Position numbers and translations under genes: made by a program. A stretch of 64,000 bases of DNA, from assembly GCF_016612505.1 (NCBI RefSeq), contig NZ_JAENRR010000010.1, positions 60,304 to 124,303 on the forward strand, given 5' to 3'. A model generated the notes under the pieces. That model had not been told where the DNA came from, did not search any database, and worked only from the letters and a program-made list of their open reading frames with translations. Shown here in pieces: positions 35,001-42,925 of the stretch. Position 1 is the first letter of the stretch. Each line of letters begins with the position of its first letter. Origin of the DNA: Carboxylicivirga marina (lineage in GTDB: Bacteria > Bacteroidota > Bacteroidia > Bacteroidales > Marinilabiliaceae).

Positions 35001-36446
35001 CCAGAGAAGCTGCAGAAGGCGCCTGTAAAAAATATTCAGGTTCAACCACTAAAGGCTTTTGCCTTGCGAAGTAAGGCTGAGTTTGAAGCGGAACCACAAC
35101 CCAAAGCTAAGCGTATTAATCAGGATTACCAGATTCAGAATACAACCTTTCAGAAGTTTCAAGAACTGAAAGTAAAGGCTGCTGATAATCTGGTGAACCG
35201 TGTTAAGTTCGATGTGGAGGAATATCAATTTAATTTCTTCAAGCGTATTAACCTGCGCTCATTACCACTTAAGCATCAGTTTGGTGATACCAGGCACCGT
35301 TGGATCGATTATCGTCTTTTAGCTGCTTCGCGTTACGATGAGTATTTCGACAAAATACTGGCTGCTAATCCAGAGTTAAAAACTTCGCGACTGAGTGAGT
35401 GGAAGGAACGTGTTAATATTCCCAGCTCCGTTCGTCCAAAAGCACCCGAAATTGATTACATCATTCCTACTTTCGAATGGCGGAAGACAGCCAATGAAAC
35501 AGCTATGCGTCATCAGCGCATGGGCGGTGGTTTGCGCATTTTTATCAAACGGCCTTGGTTCTCTTCTGGTGATGATGAAATGCTGGGAGTTATCTTACCG
35601 GAATTGGGCTATAACCCCACGAGCTTTGTTAGTAAATCACCTGGATATAATGCCGATTATACGAATTGGGGTATTGATCCTTTATTGTACTCGGTTCAGC
35701 CAAAATCATTTTCTCCCAAGCCTGAGGATTTCTTTATGAACCCGGTTATAGATGATGACGTACAATACCCCGAAAAGAATAAACGTGCTAAAGTGGTGGC
35801 TTATCCGGTTCATTTCGATAGTGACCGACAGGTTTGGTTTGCCGATATGCGTATCAACCCCAATGGTATGTATTTCCCATTTGTTAAATTGGTGTTAGCA
35901 CGATATCAGCCATATTCAGTTCGTAAAGACAAAGAAGATGTTTGTCTGTCGCCTGTGGTAGCGGCCAATTTTAACCAGCTGGTGCCTGAGCGGCAAACTA
36001 CCGTTCGTTTTGATAAGGCCGATGTAAAACATAAACTTAGCATCACGATTGAAGGAACGATTTACAATGAGAAATATGCCAAGTTTGGCAACTATAATTT
36101 CTTGAAAATAAGCTTTCAGGATACGAAATATTCACGCCCGATTTATGGTGCGGTAGATGATGGTCAGGTTGATAAAGGATTGTTAGAAGAGACACTGATT
36201 ATTCGGATATCATCTAAGTATGTGACGAATAATCGTTACGCCATTTCGAAAGAATTTAAGTTGCCGGGTAAATACAAAAAGGACGCTTATCAGATAATTA
36301 TTGAAGAGTATGAGCGAGGGCCAAGTAGAATTGCCGGTTTACCACCTGAGTACAAAGGACGGCTAGAGCAATCAGAACAAACTGACCGCTTGATTTATGC
36401 CGATGTATTTAATGTGAATAAAACCGAGATGACAATTTCGGGATAG
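32079..36446 (+). CDS. Giant protein of unknown function, partner of the upstream gene
   Basis: A 1455-residue protein without signal peptide or transmembrane segment. It opens with a beta strand region (MEIILTTLPHKRDLDKDLL, then LSVFVSVKLN). Blocks worth searching with are RLRIRTVDLAGNSVA (near 600), IRFSTFWRES (near 828), ELVHAVQQPLDAP (near 886) and RFDIHGESTEKVELQARW (near 915). The centre contains Fn3-like strand patterns, and charged Lys/Glu-rich linkers separate the blocks. No catalytic motif is recognised. It starts 157 bp after the other giant gene, so the two are probably co-transcribed and may form one complex; how this protein would leave the cell, if it does, is unclear. Confidence 0.65.
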   Translation: MEIILTTLPHKRDLDKDLLNLSVFVSVKLNTSSDTTLESFPDILEWSEKVLNADFSFRLEDGTLIEAQLNKTNINTELYQRIFHPDIKVDDFKDDEPLIQKRFYSFPVKHVQDFILKTVKEEALVNPSRKLKPERFVDDTQMGAISQYKLQSDEVRRVSRGRTRQSIVKPLMVRKRDEDDNIRLQVKEKQFKRFDKQMNPKSDFAELRQFHKVDKTIKTTPRLQLEKPRFEFHDIMANINSYPQIMRMMGFVLDLTIPFSKDVPKKGTIGVVPQNLNLSDDYDLSIPATAYELSDDGFFARDKADSLFKHGFVKVNTGEFDVVQIDADGAALKTNNMAESKVQEIARFYEVKSEISRSKVVRQEILDEVEPPQEEGLPYMRSAGIAITKNGMAEHLFKRIERNVQLKDEFKALKSKSYDVKSRKTNNKDLQLNTFKVKLPSKALYSDDIVQGYRMDIAYEDEPDKWYSLHWRQDTYQWYDESDTAHPIDNIVPDEGYIQLGLTEDPDEPDDVFVSETMARWEGWSLSVRKPGYAINESDDYELKDGETEKKDFVNTSKSVEAQKYAYDSELDFRIHAESKSIAGTLPRLRFGNSYRLRIRTVDLAGNSVAHTVATSDTTTSERTQIKYLRYEPLGSPIVLVGNRLKDGEFLESMVIRSNYGQSAEEYEAAHTLNETLDKFSLRYLLPPKNSQQMAECHGMFEKAFGDAQKAKEIYQIITNHEGLYQQDEKNKEKVYQPSEVEIIYLPDPMAAGVALFLTEDDEHSHTQGFEPRLFSFFTSDEIKSDKTDAVNIPEDWYKCGFIRIKLEEGDYNSVWSKNDRQLTFYLPKGIRTRIRFSTFWRESDLNEVSAIWEMIKGESGSEEAKELAYSGRHWIVSPSREMELVHAVQQPLDAPAIEELLPNRDFKTNFANINLRFDIHGESTEKVELQARWKEPWDDGLSVSIKEKEGSNSIPDININYHDDVVTRGTIPEPEKLQKAPVKNIQVQPLKAFALRSKAEFEAEPQPKAKRINQDYQIQNTTFQKFQELKVKAADNLVNRVKFDVEEYQFNFFKRINLRSLPLKHQFGDTRHRWIDYRLLAASRYDEYFDKILAANPELKTSRLSEWKERVNIPSSVRPKAPEIDYIIPTFEWRKTANETAMRHQRMGGGLRIFIKRPWFSSGDDEMLGVILPELGYNPTSFVSKSPGYNADYTNWGIDPLLYSVQPKSFSPKPEDFFMNPVIDDDVQYPEKNKRAKVVAYPVHFDSDRQVWFADMRINPNGMYFPFVKLVLARYQPYSVRKDKEDVCLSPVVAANFNQLVPERQTTVRFDKADVKHKLSITIEGTIYNEKYAKFGNYNFLKISFQDTKYSRPIYGAVDDGQVDKGLLEETLIIRISSKYVTNNRYAISKEFKLPGKYKKDAYQIIIEEYERGPSRIAGLPPEYKGRLEQSEQTDRLIYADVFNVNKTEMTISG

Positions 36447-36539
36447 AGAAAGAATGGCACATTAGCTATTAATACGTCAACATAGTCCCGACATTTGGTT
36501 CTGTGGAATAGTTATAATTCCATGCTGCCTAATTGTACG

Positions 36540-36845
36540 GTTATGTCTCCGTGGTCTTCGGCGGTGTTGCTGAAAGAGTATTCCATGCGGAATAGCTCTA
36601 CGGCTGCAAAGAATTATTATTATTCCCTGTTGCCATAGCATCCGGCTCTACTGCTGAGGGCTTCGGCAGTGATACCGGAATATTATTCCATAAAGAATAG
36701 TCCTTTAGCCACACGGAATCATTATCATTCTCTATAGCCGCAATGTTCGGCTCAGTCGCCGAGGGCTTCAGCAGTGTTGCCTGAACAATATTCCATATAG
36801 AATAATCTTTTGGCTACATGGAATCATTATTTTGCTCTATGGAAT
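36540..36845. repeat. Imperfect tandem repeat of about 105 bp
   Basis: TATTCCAT..GAATA anchors recur at 36579, 36684 and 36790, each preceded by GGGCTTCGGCAGTG-like and GGCTC..GC(T/C)GAGG blocks. The units contain small inverted repeats (TTCCAT..GGAATA; CTGCTGAGG..CGGCAG). The stretch is non-coding and ends at the 3' end of ddl; the first 90 bp after the giant gene show nothing notable. Confidence 0.7.
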
Positions 36846-36885
36846 TGTCTTCGGTCTCCTATCCTCCGCCTTCTATTTCCCGTCT

Positions 36886-37857
36886 TTACGACAGCTCATT
36901 CTCGATAATCTCGCTAAATACTTCTTTTATGTCCAAGCCAGCTGCTTCAATCTGTTGTGGGATAAAGCTGGTAACTGTCATGCCTGGAGTAGTATTAACT
37001 TCCAGAAGGAATATTTTATTGTCGCTGATGATGTAATCAATACGTACAATGCCTTTACAGCCAAGTATATCATATATAAGCGAAGAGATAGACTGAATGC
37101 GGTCACGCACTTTGTCTTCAATGCGGGCAGGTGTAATTTCTTCTACCTTGCTGGCCGTATATTTGGCTTCGAAGTCAAAAAAGTCATTTTTGCTCACTAC
37201 TTCAGTCACCGGAAAAACTTCTTGTTTTTTGCTGGTTTTGTATAAACCGCAGGTCACTTCTGTGCCGGCTACAAATTGCTCAATAATGACTTCATCGCTT
37301 TCGGTAAATGCTTTTTCAATGGCAGGTGTTATCTCTGATGATTCTTTCACTTTGGTGATACCAAAGCTTGAGCCGCCTGCGTTGGGTTTAACAAAACACG
37401 GCAAGCCCAATTGTTCAATAATATCATTACCATTAAAACTGTGGCCTTTTCGTACCAGCACCGAATCAGCTACTGCTACCCCAAAACCTTTTAAGTAAGT
37501 GTTACAGGTAAACTTGTTAAAACTGATGCTGGCCGCCTGAGTATCACAGGTACTATGTGGGATATTCAGCATCTTAAAATACCCTTGTAACAAGCCATCT
37601 TCGCCAGGCGTGCCATGGATGGTGATATATGCAAAGTCGATGGCAATTTTGTTGCCATTAACCATGAATGAAAAATCATTTTTATCAACAGGGTATTCTT
37701 CTTCATCAATAATCGCACACCACTTTTCGTTAGTTATTAAAATGGGGTAGCGCTTGTATTTTGTTTCATCAATAAAGGTCATAACACCTTCTTTGCTTTT
37801 TTCTGAAACAATTATTTCCGATGAATATCCTCCGTAGATAATAGCAATATTTTTCAT
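36886..37857 (-). CDS. ddl: D-alanine--D-alanine ligase
   Basis: A 323-residue ATP-grasp ligase that joins two D-alanines for peptidoglycan synthesis in the cytoplasm. The N-terminal MKNIAIIYGGYSSEIIVSEKS, the central LGLPCFVKPNAGGSSFGITKV and the C-terminal metal-binding IVRIDYI, FLLEVNTTPGMT are canonical. The ATG at 37857 is chosen because upstream in-frame codons to 37929 run into the rluD coding end and add a non-family tail. It follows rluD by 35 bp and is probably co-transcribed with rluD and the PASTA gene, an order I know from other Bacteroidota. Confidence 0.97.
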   Translation of the reverse strand: MKNIAIIYGGYSSEIIVSEKSKEGVMTFIDETKYKRYPILITNEKWCAIIDEEEYPVDKNDFSFMVNGNKIAIDFAYITIHGTPGEDGLLQGYFKMLNIPHSTCDTQAASISFNKFTCNTYLKGFGVAVADSVLVRKGHSFNGNDIIEQLGLPCFVKPNAGGSSFGITKVKESSEITPAIEKAFTESDEVIIEQFVAGTEVTCGLYKTSKKQEVFPVTEVVSKNDFFDFEAKYTASKVEEITPARIEDKVRDRIQSISSLIYDILGCKGIVRIDYIISDNKIFLLEVNTTPGMTVTSFIPQQIEAAGLDIKEVFSEIIENELS

Positions 37858-37892
37858 TTTTTGGTTAATCAGCTTTTGAGTTATTGATAAAA

Positions 37893-38945
37893 CTAGTCGT
37901 TTTCTCGTCCGGCAATATATCCGCGCCACTTTTCAATAGCCTGCATCATGTCGTCCGGAATCTCAGTGTTAAAGGAAATATTTTCTTTAGATGTTGGATG
38001 TACAAAGCCTAATGTTTTAGCATGTAAGGCCTGACGTGGCAATATCTTAAAACAGTTTTGTACAAACTGCTTGTATTTTGTGAAAGTAGTGCCTTTTAGA
38101 ATCTGGTGTCCGCCATACCGTTCATCGTTAAATAGTGGATGGCCAATGTGCTTCATGTGAGCTCTAATCTGGTGTGTACGGCCTGTTTCCAGTTTGCATT
38201 CAACCAAAGTGACATACCCCAGACGTTCCAATACTTTATAGTGTGTCACGGCATGCTTACCTCTGTCACCATCCGGAAAAACGGCCATTTGTTTTCGATC
38301 TTGAAGGCTGCGTCCTACATTACCAATAATGGTTCCTTCATCTTCTTTTGGTTGTCCCCACACAATCGCTACATAAGTTCGCTGTGATGTTTTCTCGAAA
38401 AATTGACGTGCCAAAAAGTTCTTGGCCTGCTCTGTTTTTGCAACAACCAATAAGCCCGATGTGTCTTTGTCAATCCGGTGAACCAGGCCAGGGCGAGGAT
38501 CTTCCGAATTAAACAAGGGTAAATCTTTTAAATGCCAGGCCAGGGCGTTAACCATGGTACCGGTGTAATTACCATGCCCGGGGTGTACCACCATGCCTGG
38601 TTTTTTATTGATGATAATTAGCTCATCATCTTCGTAAGGAATATCCAGTGGAATATCTTGTGCAATAATCTCCAGTTCTCGCTTTGGATACGACATTACG
38701 ATGGTGATTATTTCACTGGCTTTTATCTTGTAATTAGATTTTACTGGTTTGTCATTAACACGAATGTTACCTGCAGCAGCAGCATCTTGTATTTTATTAC
38801 GTGAGGCATTTTCAATTCGGTTAACCAGAAACTTATCGATGCGCAAAGGTTTTTGACCTGGATCGGTTTCAAAACGATAATGCTCATACAATTCATTGCT
38901 TTCTTCTAATTCTTCAAATTCCTCTTCTTGTATGTGCTCAGACAT
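37893..38945 (-). CDS. rluD: RluA-family 23S rRNA pseudouridine synthase
   Basis: A 350-residue pseudouridine synthase. An N-terminal S4 RNA-binding domain (about 32-95, LRIDKFLVNRIENASRNKIQ) precedes the catalytic domain with the motif HRIDKDTSGLLVVAKT, which holds the catalytic Asp, then GRTHQIRAHM. By domain order and length it fits RluD, which modifies helix 69 of 23S rRNA, though other RluA-family targets cannot be excluded. The first 25 residues are an acidic extension. It lies between the PASTA gene and ddl in one operon. Confidence 0.93.
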   Translation of the reverse strand: MSEHIQEEEFEELEESNELYEHYRFETDPGQKPLRIDKFLVNRIENASRNKIQDAAAAGNIRVNDKPVKSNYKIKASEIITIVMSYPKRELEIIAQDIPLDIPYEDDELIIINKKPGMVVHPGHGNYTGTMVNALAWHLKDLPLFNSEDPRPGLVHRIDKDTSGLLVVAKTEQAKNFLARQFFEKTSQRTYVAIVWGQPKEDEGTIIGNVGRSLQDRKQMAVFPDGDRGKHAVTHYKVLERLGYVTLVECKLETGRTHQIRAHMKHIGHPLFNDERYGGHQILKGTTFTKYKQFVQNCFKILPRQALHAKTLGFVHPTSKENISFNTEIPDDMMQAIEKWRGYIAGREND

Positions 38946-38995
38946 TTTTATTGATAATTAGTTGATTTAATATATCGTTTATTTGAGGTTGTTCG

Positions 38996-39787
38996 TTATT
39001 GATAGCTGACTTTAGCAGTATCAACACTTAACCAGATGTCGATGGATGATCCCAACGGGATGCGTTCTCCTGTTTCGGCCGATGGTTGCTGTTGCCAGAT
39101 GGTTGCTGCTGTTGAGTCTTCTGCCGTTTGAACCGACTCATCGTAAATGACCGCGCCTACATTAAGCGAAACAGAAACCGAGTAACTTTGTGCCTCTTCA
39201 AGAGTTAAGGCTGTTAAGTCAGGTACATTGGTACGTTCGGTACTCAATCCCTTACCAATGTGCAGGTCAATTACTGAGCCCTTAAGCACAACCGTACCAG
39301 GTTCAACAGGTTTACCTTTATATAATTGTTGTAACACCAGGTTGCGATATTCGCTTGGTACATAAATGAGTTCACCGGTAACTAAACCATATGATTCCAG
39401 AATCACCTTGGCATTTCGGAGTGAATAATCAATCAAGTTCGGTATTTGAACCCTTTCCGGTGCAATTGCTTTAATTGTAAAGTGTATGTTTCGGTTTTCT
39501 TTCACCATGCTCCCCGGAGCAGGTATTTGCTCAATGACAGCTCCTGGTAGAAAACCATCGACATGTGCAGAGTCAATAATATTATATCGAAATCCCTTTT
39601 CTTTAATCAGCTCGCTAAACTGCTCTTGAGTTAAACCTCTGAAATCAGGAACCGGGTAATATTCGCCATGGTTTGTGTAAATGTTTAAGCTTACAAAAGT
39701 TGCTATTAAAGCGAAGGTAATAACAACAATGGCAATCAGTATATTTTTTACAAACACATTGTTGAAAAGGATTTTAATAAATGACAT
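38996..39787 (-). CDS. Membrane-anchored PASTA-domain protein
   Basis: A 263-residue protein with one N-terminal transmembrane helix (about 14-36) and three PASTA-like modules (VPDFRGLTQEQFSELIKEKG, IPNLIDYSLRNAKVILESYG, VPDLTALTLEEAQSYS). PASTA domains bind peptidoglycan stem peptides or muropeptides. Here there is no kinase domain, so this is a stand-alone periplasmic sensor or wall-binding protein. The ATG at 39787 is preferred over a GTG at 39793. Linkage to ddl supports a cell-wall role. Confidence 0.9.
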   Translation of the reverse strand: MSFIKILFNNVFVKNILIAIVVITFALIATFVSLNIYTNHGEYYPVPDFRGLTQEQFSELIKEKGFRYNIIDSAHVDGFLPGAVIEQIPAPGSMVKENRNIHFTIKAIAPERVQIPNLIDYSLRNAKVILESYGLVTGELIYVPSEYRNLVLQQLYKGKPVEPGTVVLKGSVIDLHIGKGLSTERTNVPDLTALTLEEAQSYSVSVSLNVGAVIYDESVQTAEDSTAATIWQQQPSAETGERIPLGSSIDIWLSVDTAKVSYQ

Positions 39788-39898
39788 ATGCACTATCGTT
39801 TGTTAATAGTCAATAAACCATAATCGACTATTGAGTAAGTACCAGTTTTCTCGGTTGTTCAAAAATAGTAAAACTTCTGCTACTAAACTTATGGGTAT

Positions 39899-39941
39899 AA
39901 AAAAAGTAAAGAACCCAAATTGAGGATTCTTTACTTTTTAT
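39899..39941 (-). terminator. Rho-independent terminator of rpmH
   Basis: On the minus strand AAAAAGTAAAGAA and TTCTTTACTTTTT arms surround a 14-nt loop and end in a T tract. Confidence 0.8.
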
Positions 39942-39958
39942 ATTGTGAAAGCTAATAA

Positions 39959-40117
39959 TTAAGCTTTATGTCTTTTTTCGCTAGAAACGCTTAATTTCTT
40001 ACGTCCTTTAGCTCTTCTTGCAGCAAGTACTTTACGACCGCTTGCACTAGCCATTCTTTCGCGGAAACCATGCTTGTTTCTTCTCTTTCTGTTTGATGGT
40101 TGAAATGTCCTTTTCAT
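39959..40117 (-). CDS. rpmH: 50S ribosomal protein L34
   Basis: A 52-residue, very basic protein with the universal L34 start [20 protein letters not shown], followed by [20 protein letters not shown]. The C-terminal extension ([11 protein letters not shown]) is a few residues longer than in E. coli. It is a single-gene transcript with its own promoter and terminator. The usual neighbours rnpA and dnaA are not adjacent here. Confidence 0.97.
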   Translation of the reverse strand: MKRTFQPSNRKRRNKHGFRERMASASGRKVLAARRAKGRKKLSVSSEKRHKA

Positions 40118-40229
40118 TTGTATGTAATTTTTTTATTCTTCTTAGATTATTGCTTTCGAAAAGGATTCATTTCGGGATTTCCTCCTTTTAGATGGCAACT
40201 CAGCGTTATTCCTTTGACTTTTCGGATTG

Positions 40230-40258
40230 CAAAAATACATGTTTTTTTTATCTTCCAA
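40230..40258 (-). promoter_or_regulatory. Putative rpmH promoter
   Basis: On the minus strand TTGG (40258-40255), a 17-bp spacer and TATTTTTG (40237-40230) match the Bacteroidota -33/-7 pattern. The leader to the rpmH ATG would be about 105 nt. Confidence 0.55.
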
Positions 40259-40310
40259 AAAAAAATACATGCTTTTTTAAGTTCACTTTTAAAACAATCG
40301 TAAAAGCTTG

Positions 40311-40931
40311 TTACATTGAGAGGTGAATGATCTTTTTTGTTTCAAAAAATTCCTCTTCAAAGTAGTTTGTTAATGGTGTGATAGAAACTCGATTTCTAAA
40401 ATCAGTCAATTCATCGTCAAAGTCGCCTCCTTTTAGATAAATAATACCATTGGTAACTGCATTTTTATTGCTTGATAAAAACTTGTTCTGACAAAGCTTA
40501 ACAAAGGCCGGAAATGCAGTTACAGCTCTACTAATGATAAAATCGTATTGATTAGGATGATTTTCTACCCGCACTTGCTCGGCAGTGAGGTTCTGCAAAC
40601 CTAATGCATCAGCTACGCCTTTAACTACCTTAATCTTTTTGCCTATTGAATCAATCGAATGAAACTGACAGTCGGGAAACATGATTGCTAAGGGAATACT
40701 CGGAAAGCCGCCACCACACCCAACATCTAGTATTCGTGTGTCTTTTTCGAATTGTATAAAAGCGGCAATGCTCAAGGAATGCAGCACATGGCGTTCATAA
40801 AAATGATCCATGTCCTTTCGGGAGATTACATTGATTTTTGAATTCCAGTCGGCATATAATGTTCCCAACATACCTAACTTTTCCTCTGTTTCAGGATTCA
40901 GCTTGGGGAAATACTTTCTAATTAAATCCAT
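40311..40931 (-). CDS. rsmG: 16S rRNA (guanine-N7)-methyltransferase RsmG
   Basis: A 206-residue SAM-dependent methyltransferase that forms m7G527 in 16S rRNA. Family features are YADWNSKINVISRKD, the SAM loop ILDVGCGGGFPSIPLA (67-82), HSIDSIGKKIKVV and FIISRAVTAFPAFV. Length is normal. It follows the sigma-factor gene by 62 bp on the same strand. Confidence 0.96.
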   Translation of the reverse strand: MDLIRKYFPKLNPETEEKLGMLGTLYADWNSKINVISRKDMDHFYERHVLHSLSIAAFIQFEKDTRILDVGCGGGFPSIPLAIMFPDCQFHSIDSIGKKIKVVKGVADALGLQNLTAEQVRVENHPNQYDFIISRAVTAFPAFVKLCQNKFLSSNKNAVTNGIIYLKGGDFDDELTDFRNRVSITPLTNYFEEEFFETKKIIHLSM

Positions 40932-40993
40932 TGAATTATAGTAGAACTGTTGTTCTGAAATATTAAGTGAGTATTGAGTGAAATTTCTTTACT

Positions 40994-41602
40994 CTAATTT
41001 AATTTGATATCAGAGTTTTTGAGTGTGTTGAACAGAAGCTCACGGGCTCTAAATAGCTGAGCTTTAACTGTACCTAATGGTAAGTCTAATTCTTCTGCAA
41101 TTTCTTCGTATGAAAACTCTTTAAAATAGCGTAGTTCAATTAAAATGCGGTAACGTGGTTTTAGCTTTTTCACCACAGTTCGCATCAAAACCTTCTTTTG
41201 CTGTTTGATTAAATGCTCTTCCGGATCTGGTGTTTCATCCTTTAAGTGGATAGGCTGGTCGTTTTCTTTATCATCTGAAATACCACCGTCAATAGAAACG
41301 ATGTTATTGCGTTTTTTTCTAAGAAAATCGATACAGTTATTAGATGCAATTTTGAAAAGCCAGGTACTAAATGCGTAATTAGGAGAATATTGGTGGATGT
41401 TTTTAAAGGCCTTGCCAAATGCCTCAATGGTTAAATCTTCAGCATCACTTTTATTATTAACCATCTTCAGTAACATAAAATAGATGGCATCTCTATAACG
41501 GCCCATTAATTCAGCAAAAGCTTTTTGATCGCCTTTTACTGCATCGTCCACTAAGTCTAAATCATATTTTGCCTTATCAGATAGATTCGGATTTACTTCC
41601 AT
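40994..41602 (-). CDS. ECF-type RNA polymerase sigma factor
   Basis: A 202-residue sigma-70 family protein. Region 2 (about 20-90) contains FAELMGRYRDAIYFMLLKMV, the AEDLTIEAFGKAFKNI core and STWLFKIASNNCIDFLRKKR. Region 4 (about 135-190) contains ILIELRYFKEFSYEEIAEEL and LPLGTVKAQLFRARELL. An acidic linker lies between (ISDDKENDQPIHL). No anti-sigma gene is adjacent, so it resembles the constitutive SigE/RpoE-like group common in Bacteroidota. Its start overlaps the end of the glycosyltransferase gene by 10 bp, so translation is probably coupled. Confidence 0.93.
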   Translation of the reverse strand: MEVNPNLSDKAKYDLDLVDDAVKGDQKAFAELMGRYRDAIYFMLLKMVNNKSDAEDLTIEAFGKAFKNIHQYSPNYAFSTWLFKIASNNCIDFLRKKRNNIVSIDGGISDDKENDQPIHLKDETPDPEEHLIKQQKKVLMRTVVKKLKPRYRILIELRYFKEFSYEEIAEELDLPLGTVKAQLFRARELLFNTLKNSDIKLN

Positions 41603-42711
41603 TTCTTCTTCTTTGCACTTATAATGTTAATTACCCAAACGCTCCCAACTAACAAAGGTGTTATAAAATCAAATAAGATAGTTGACCAGTGCAACTTGTT
41701 TTCTCCCATCTTTTTAGCTGCTATTGCAAGTATAATGTACAATGTAGCTAAGCGAATGACAAATAACCCCAATGTTATCGGAACAAAAGTAGGAAAAAAA
41801 AGTGAACAAAGTGTTAAGACCCAAAATATTTGACGCGTTAATGCTTCGGTGAATAACCAGCTTTTTATACCAATTTTATATAGAGGAGCTGTGGTTAAAT
41901 GCCTTGATTTTCGCGTGACCCACTCCTTGTAGTTTTTGGGTGCAAGCGATACGGTCTGACTATCATAAGATGTTTGAATGCTTGTATTGGTTTTATTAGC
42001 GCAATGGCGAATAAATAAATCATCATCGCCTGAAGCAATGTTTAAATAAGTTTTAAAAACATTGCTTTGCTCAAATAAACTTTTGGTATATGCCATATTG
42101 CGCCCAACTGCCATAAAAGGCTTTTTACGTAGGGCAAATCCCATGTATTGAACCGCATTGAAGAACGTTTCGTATCGTAAGAACAAATTAAATAGCCCCT
42201 TCTTTTTTTCATATCGTCCATGGCCAATAATAATCTGCTTTTCTGAGTTAAATTGACTACTTACTTCAGTTAACCAATTATCAGATGTTGGATAACAATC
42301 AGCATCGGTGAAAATTAAATGCTCGTTATTCGCTGCTTTAATCCCAAGGGTTAAGGCTAGCTTCTTACCCTGGTAGTGCTGTTTGCTAAGCGGTATGTTA
42401 GTGTAATATAAGTTGTTGAATTTTGTTTTTAGCTGAGCCAAAATCATTTCGGTGTCGTCGCTTGAGCCATCATTCACCACAATCACTTCAAAATCAGGAT
42501 GTGCTTGATTACACACAAGAGGAATGTGTTGCTTTAAATTTTCAGCTTCGTTTTTGGCACATATAATGACTGATATTGCCAAGTTATTATGACTATGAGT
42601 TTGTGGTTTAAAACGTGCCGTTTTTAAAAAGAAGAATAAATGATAAAAAACCTGAAATACCCAAGAGAAGAGATAAACCCCACTGATTATATAAAAAGTT
42701 GTTTCCTGCAC
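41593..42711 (-). CDS. Membrane glycosyltransferase, family 2
   Basis: A 372-residue GT2 enzyme. A transmembrane helix (about 5-27) is followed by the GT-A fold (SVIICAKNEAENLKQHIPLV, IVVNDGSSDDTEMIL, the DxD-like IFTDADCYP, and ASGDDDLFIRHCA). Two or three C-terminal helices (about 285-360) follow, typical of processive or lipid-linked GT2 enzymes. A GTG start at 42711 is used; I see no nearby ATG that keeps the first helix. The product is unknown. Confidence 0.88.
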   Translation of the reverse strand: MQETTFYIISGVYLFSWVFQVFYHLFFFLKTARFKPQTHSHNNLAISVIICAKNEAENLKQHIPLVCNQAHPDFEVIVVNDGSSDDTEMILAQLKTKFNNLYYTNIPLSKQHYQGKKLALTLGIKAANNEHLIFTDADCYPTSDNWLTEVSSQFNSEKQIIIGHGRYEKKKGLFNLFLRYETFFNAVQYMGFALRKKPFMAVGRNMAYTKSLFEQSNVFKTYLNIASGDDDLFIRHCANKTNTSIQTSYDSQTVSLAPKNYKEWVTRKSRHLTTAPLYKIGIKSWLFTEALTRQIFWVLTLCSLFFPTFVPITLGLFVIRLATLYIILAIAAKKMGENKLHWSTILFDFITPLLVGSVWVINIISAKKKKWK

Positions 42712-42863
42712 AAGATTGAATTTTAGTCAAAAATGCAACAATTTTAGATGAATTACATGTTATGATGCTGCCGATTTGGTGTGATGACTAAAAAATATTT
42801 GACAATGGCTGAATTTCAGATATTATCAAACGGGTGTAATTTTAAATATCTAAAGGGCTGTTG

Positions 42864-42871
42864 TATATTTG
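42864..42871 (+). promoter_or_regulatory. Putative -7 box of tgt
   Basis: TATATTTG matches TAnnTTTG exactly, 55 bp before the tgt ATG. Confidence 0.45.
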
Positions 42872-42925
42872 CAGGCTGCATTTTTTTTATGGCAGTGAGA
42901 TTGTTTAAACTTTATACTAGGGATA

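Noticed and set aside
36832..37498. Plus-strand ORFs opposite ddl
   Set aside because: They are antisense shadows of a clearly conserved ligase gene and show no family features.
40231..40276. Short direct repeat AAAAATACATG..TTTTTT in the rpmH promoter region
   Set aside because: Two copies of an AT-rich 11-mer next to homopolymer tracts; too weak to call an operator.
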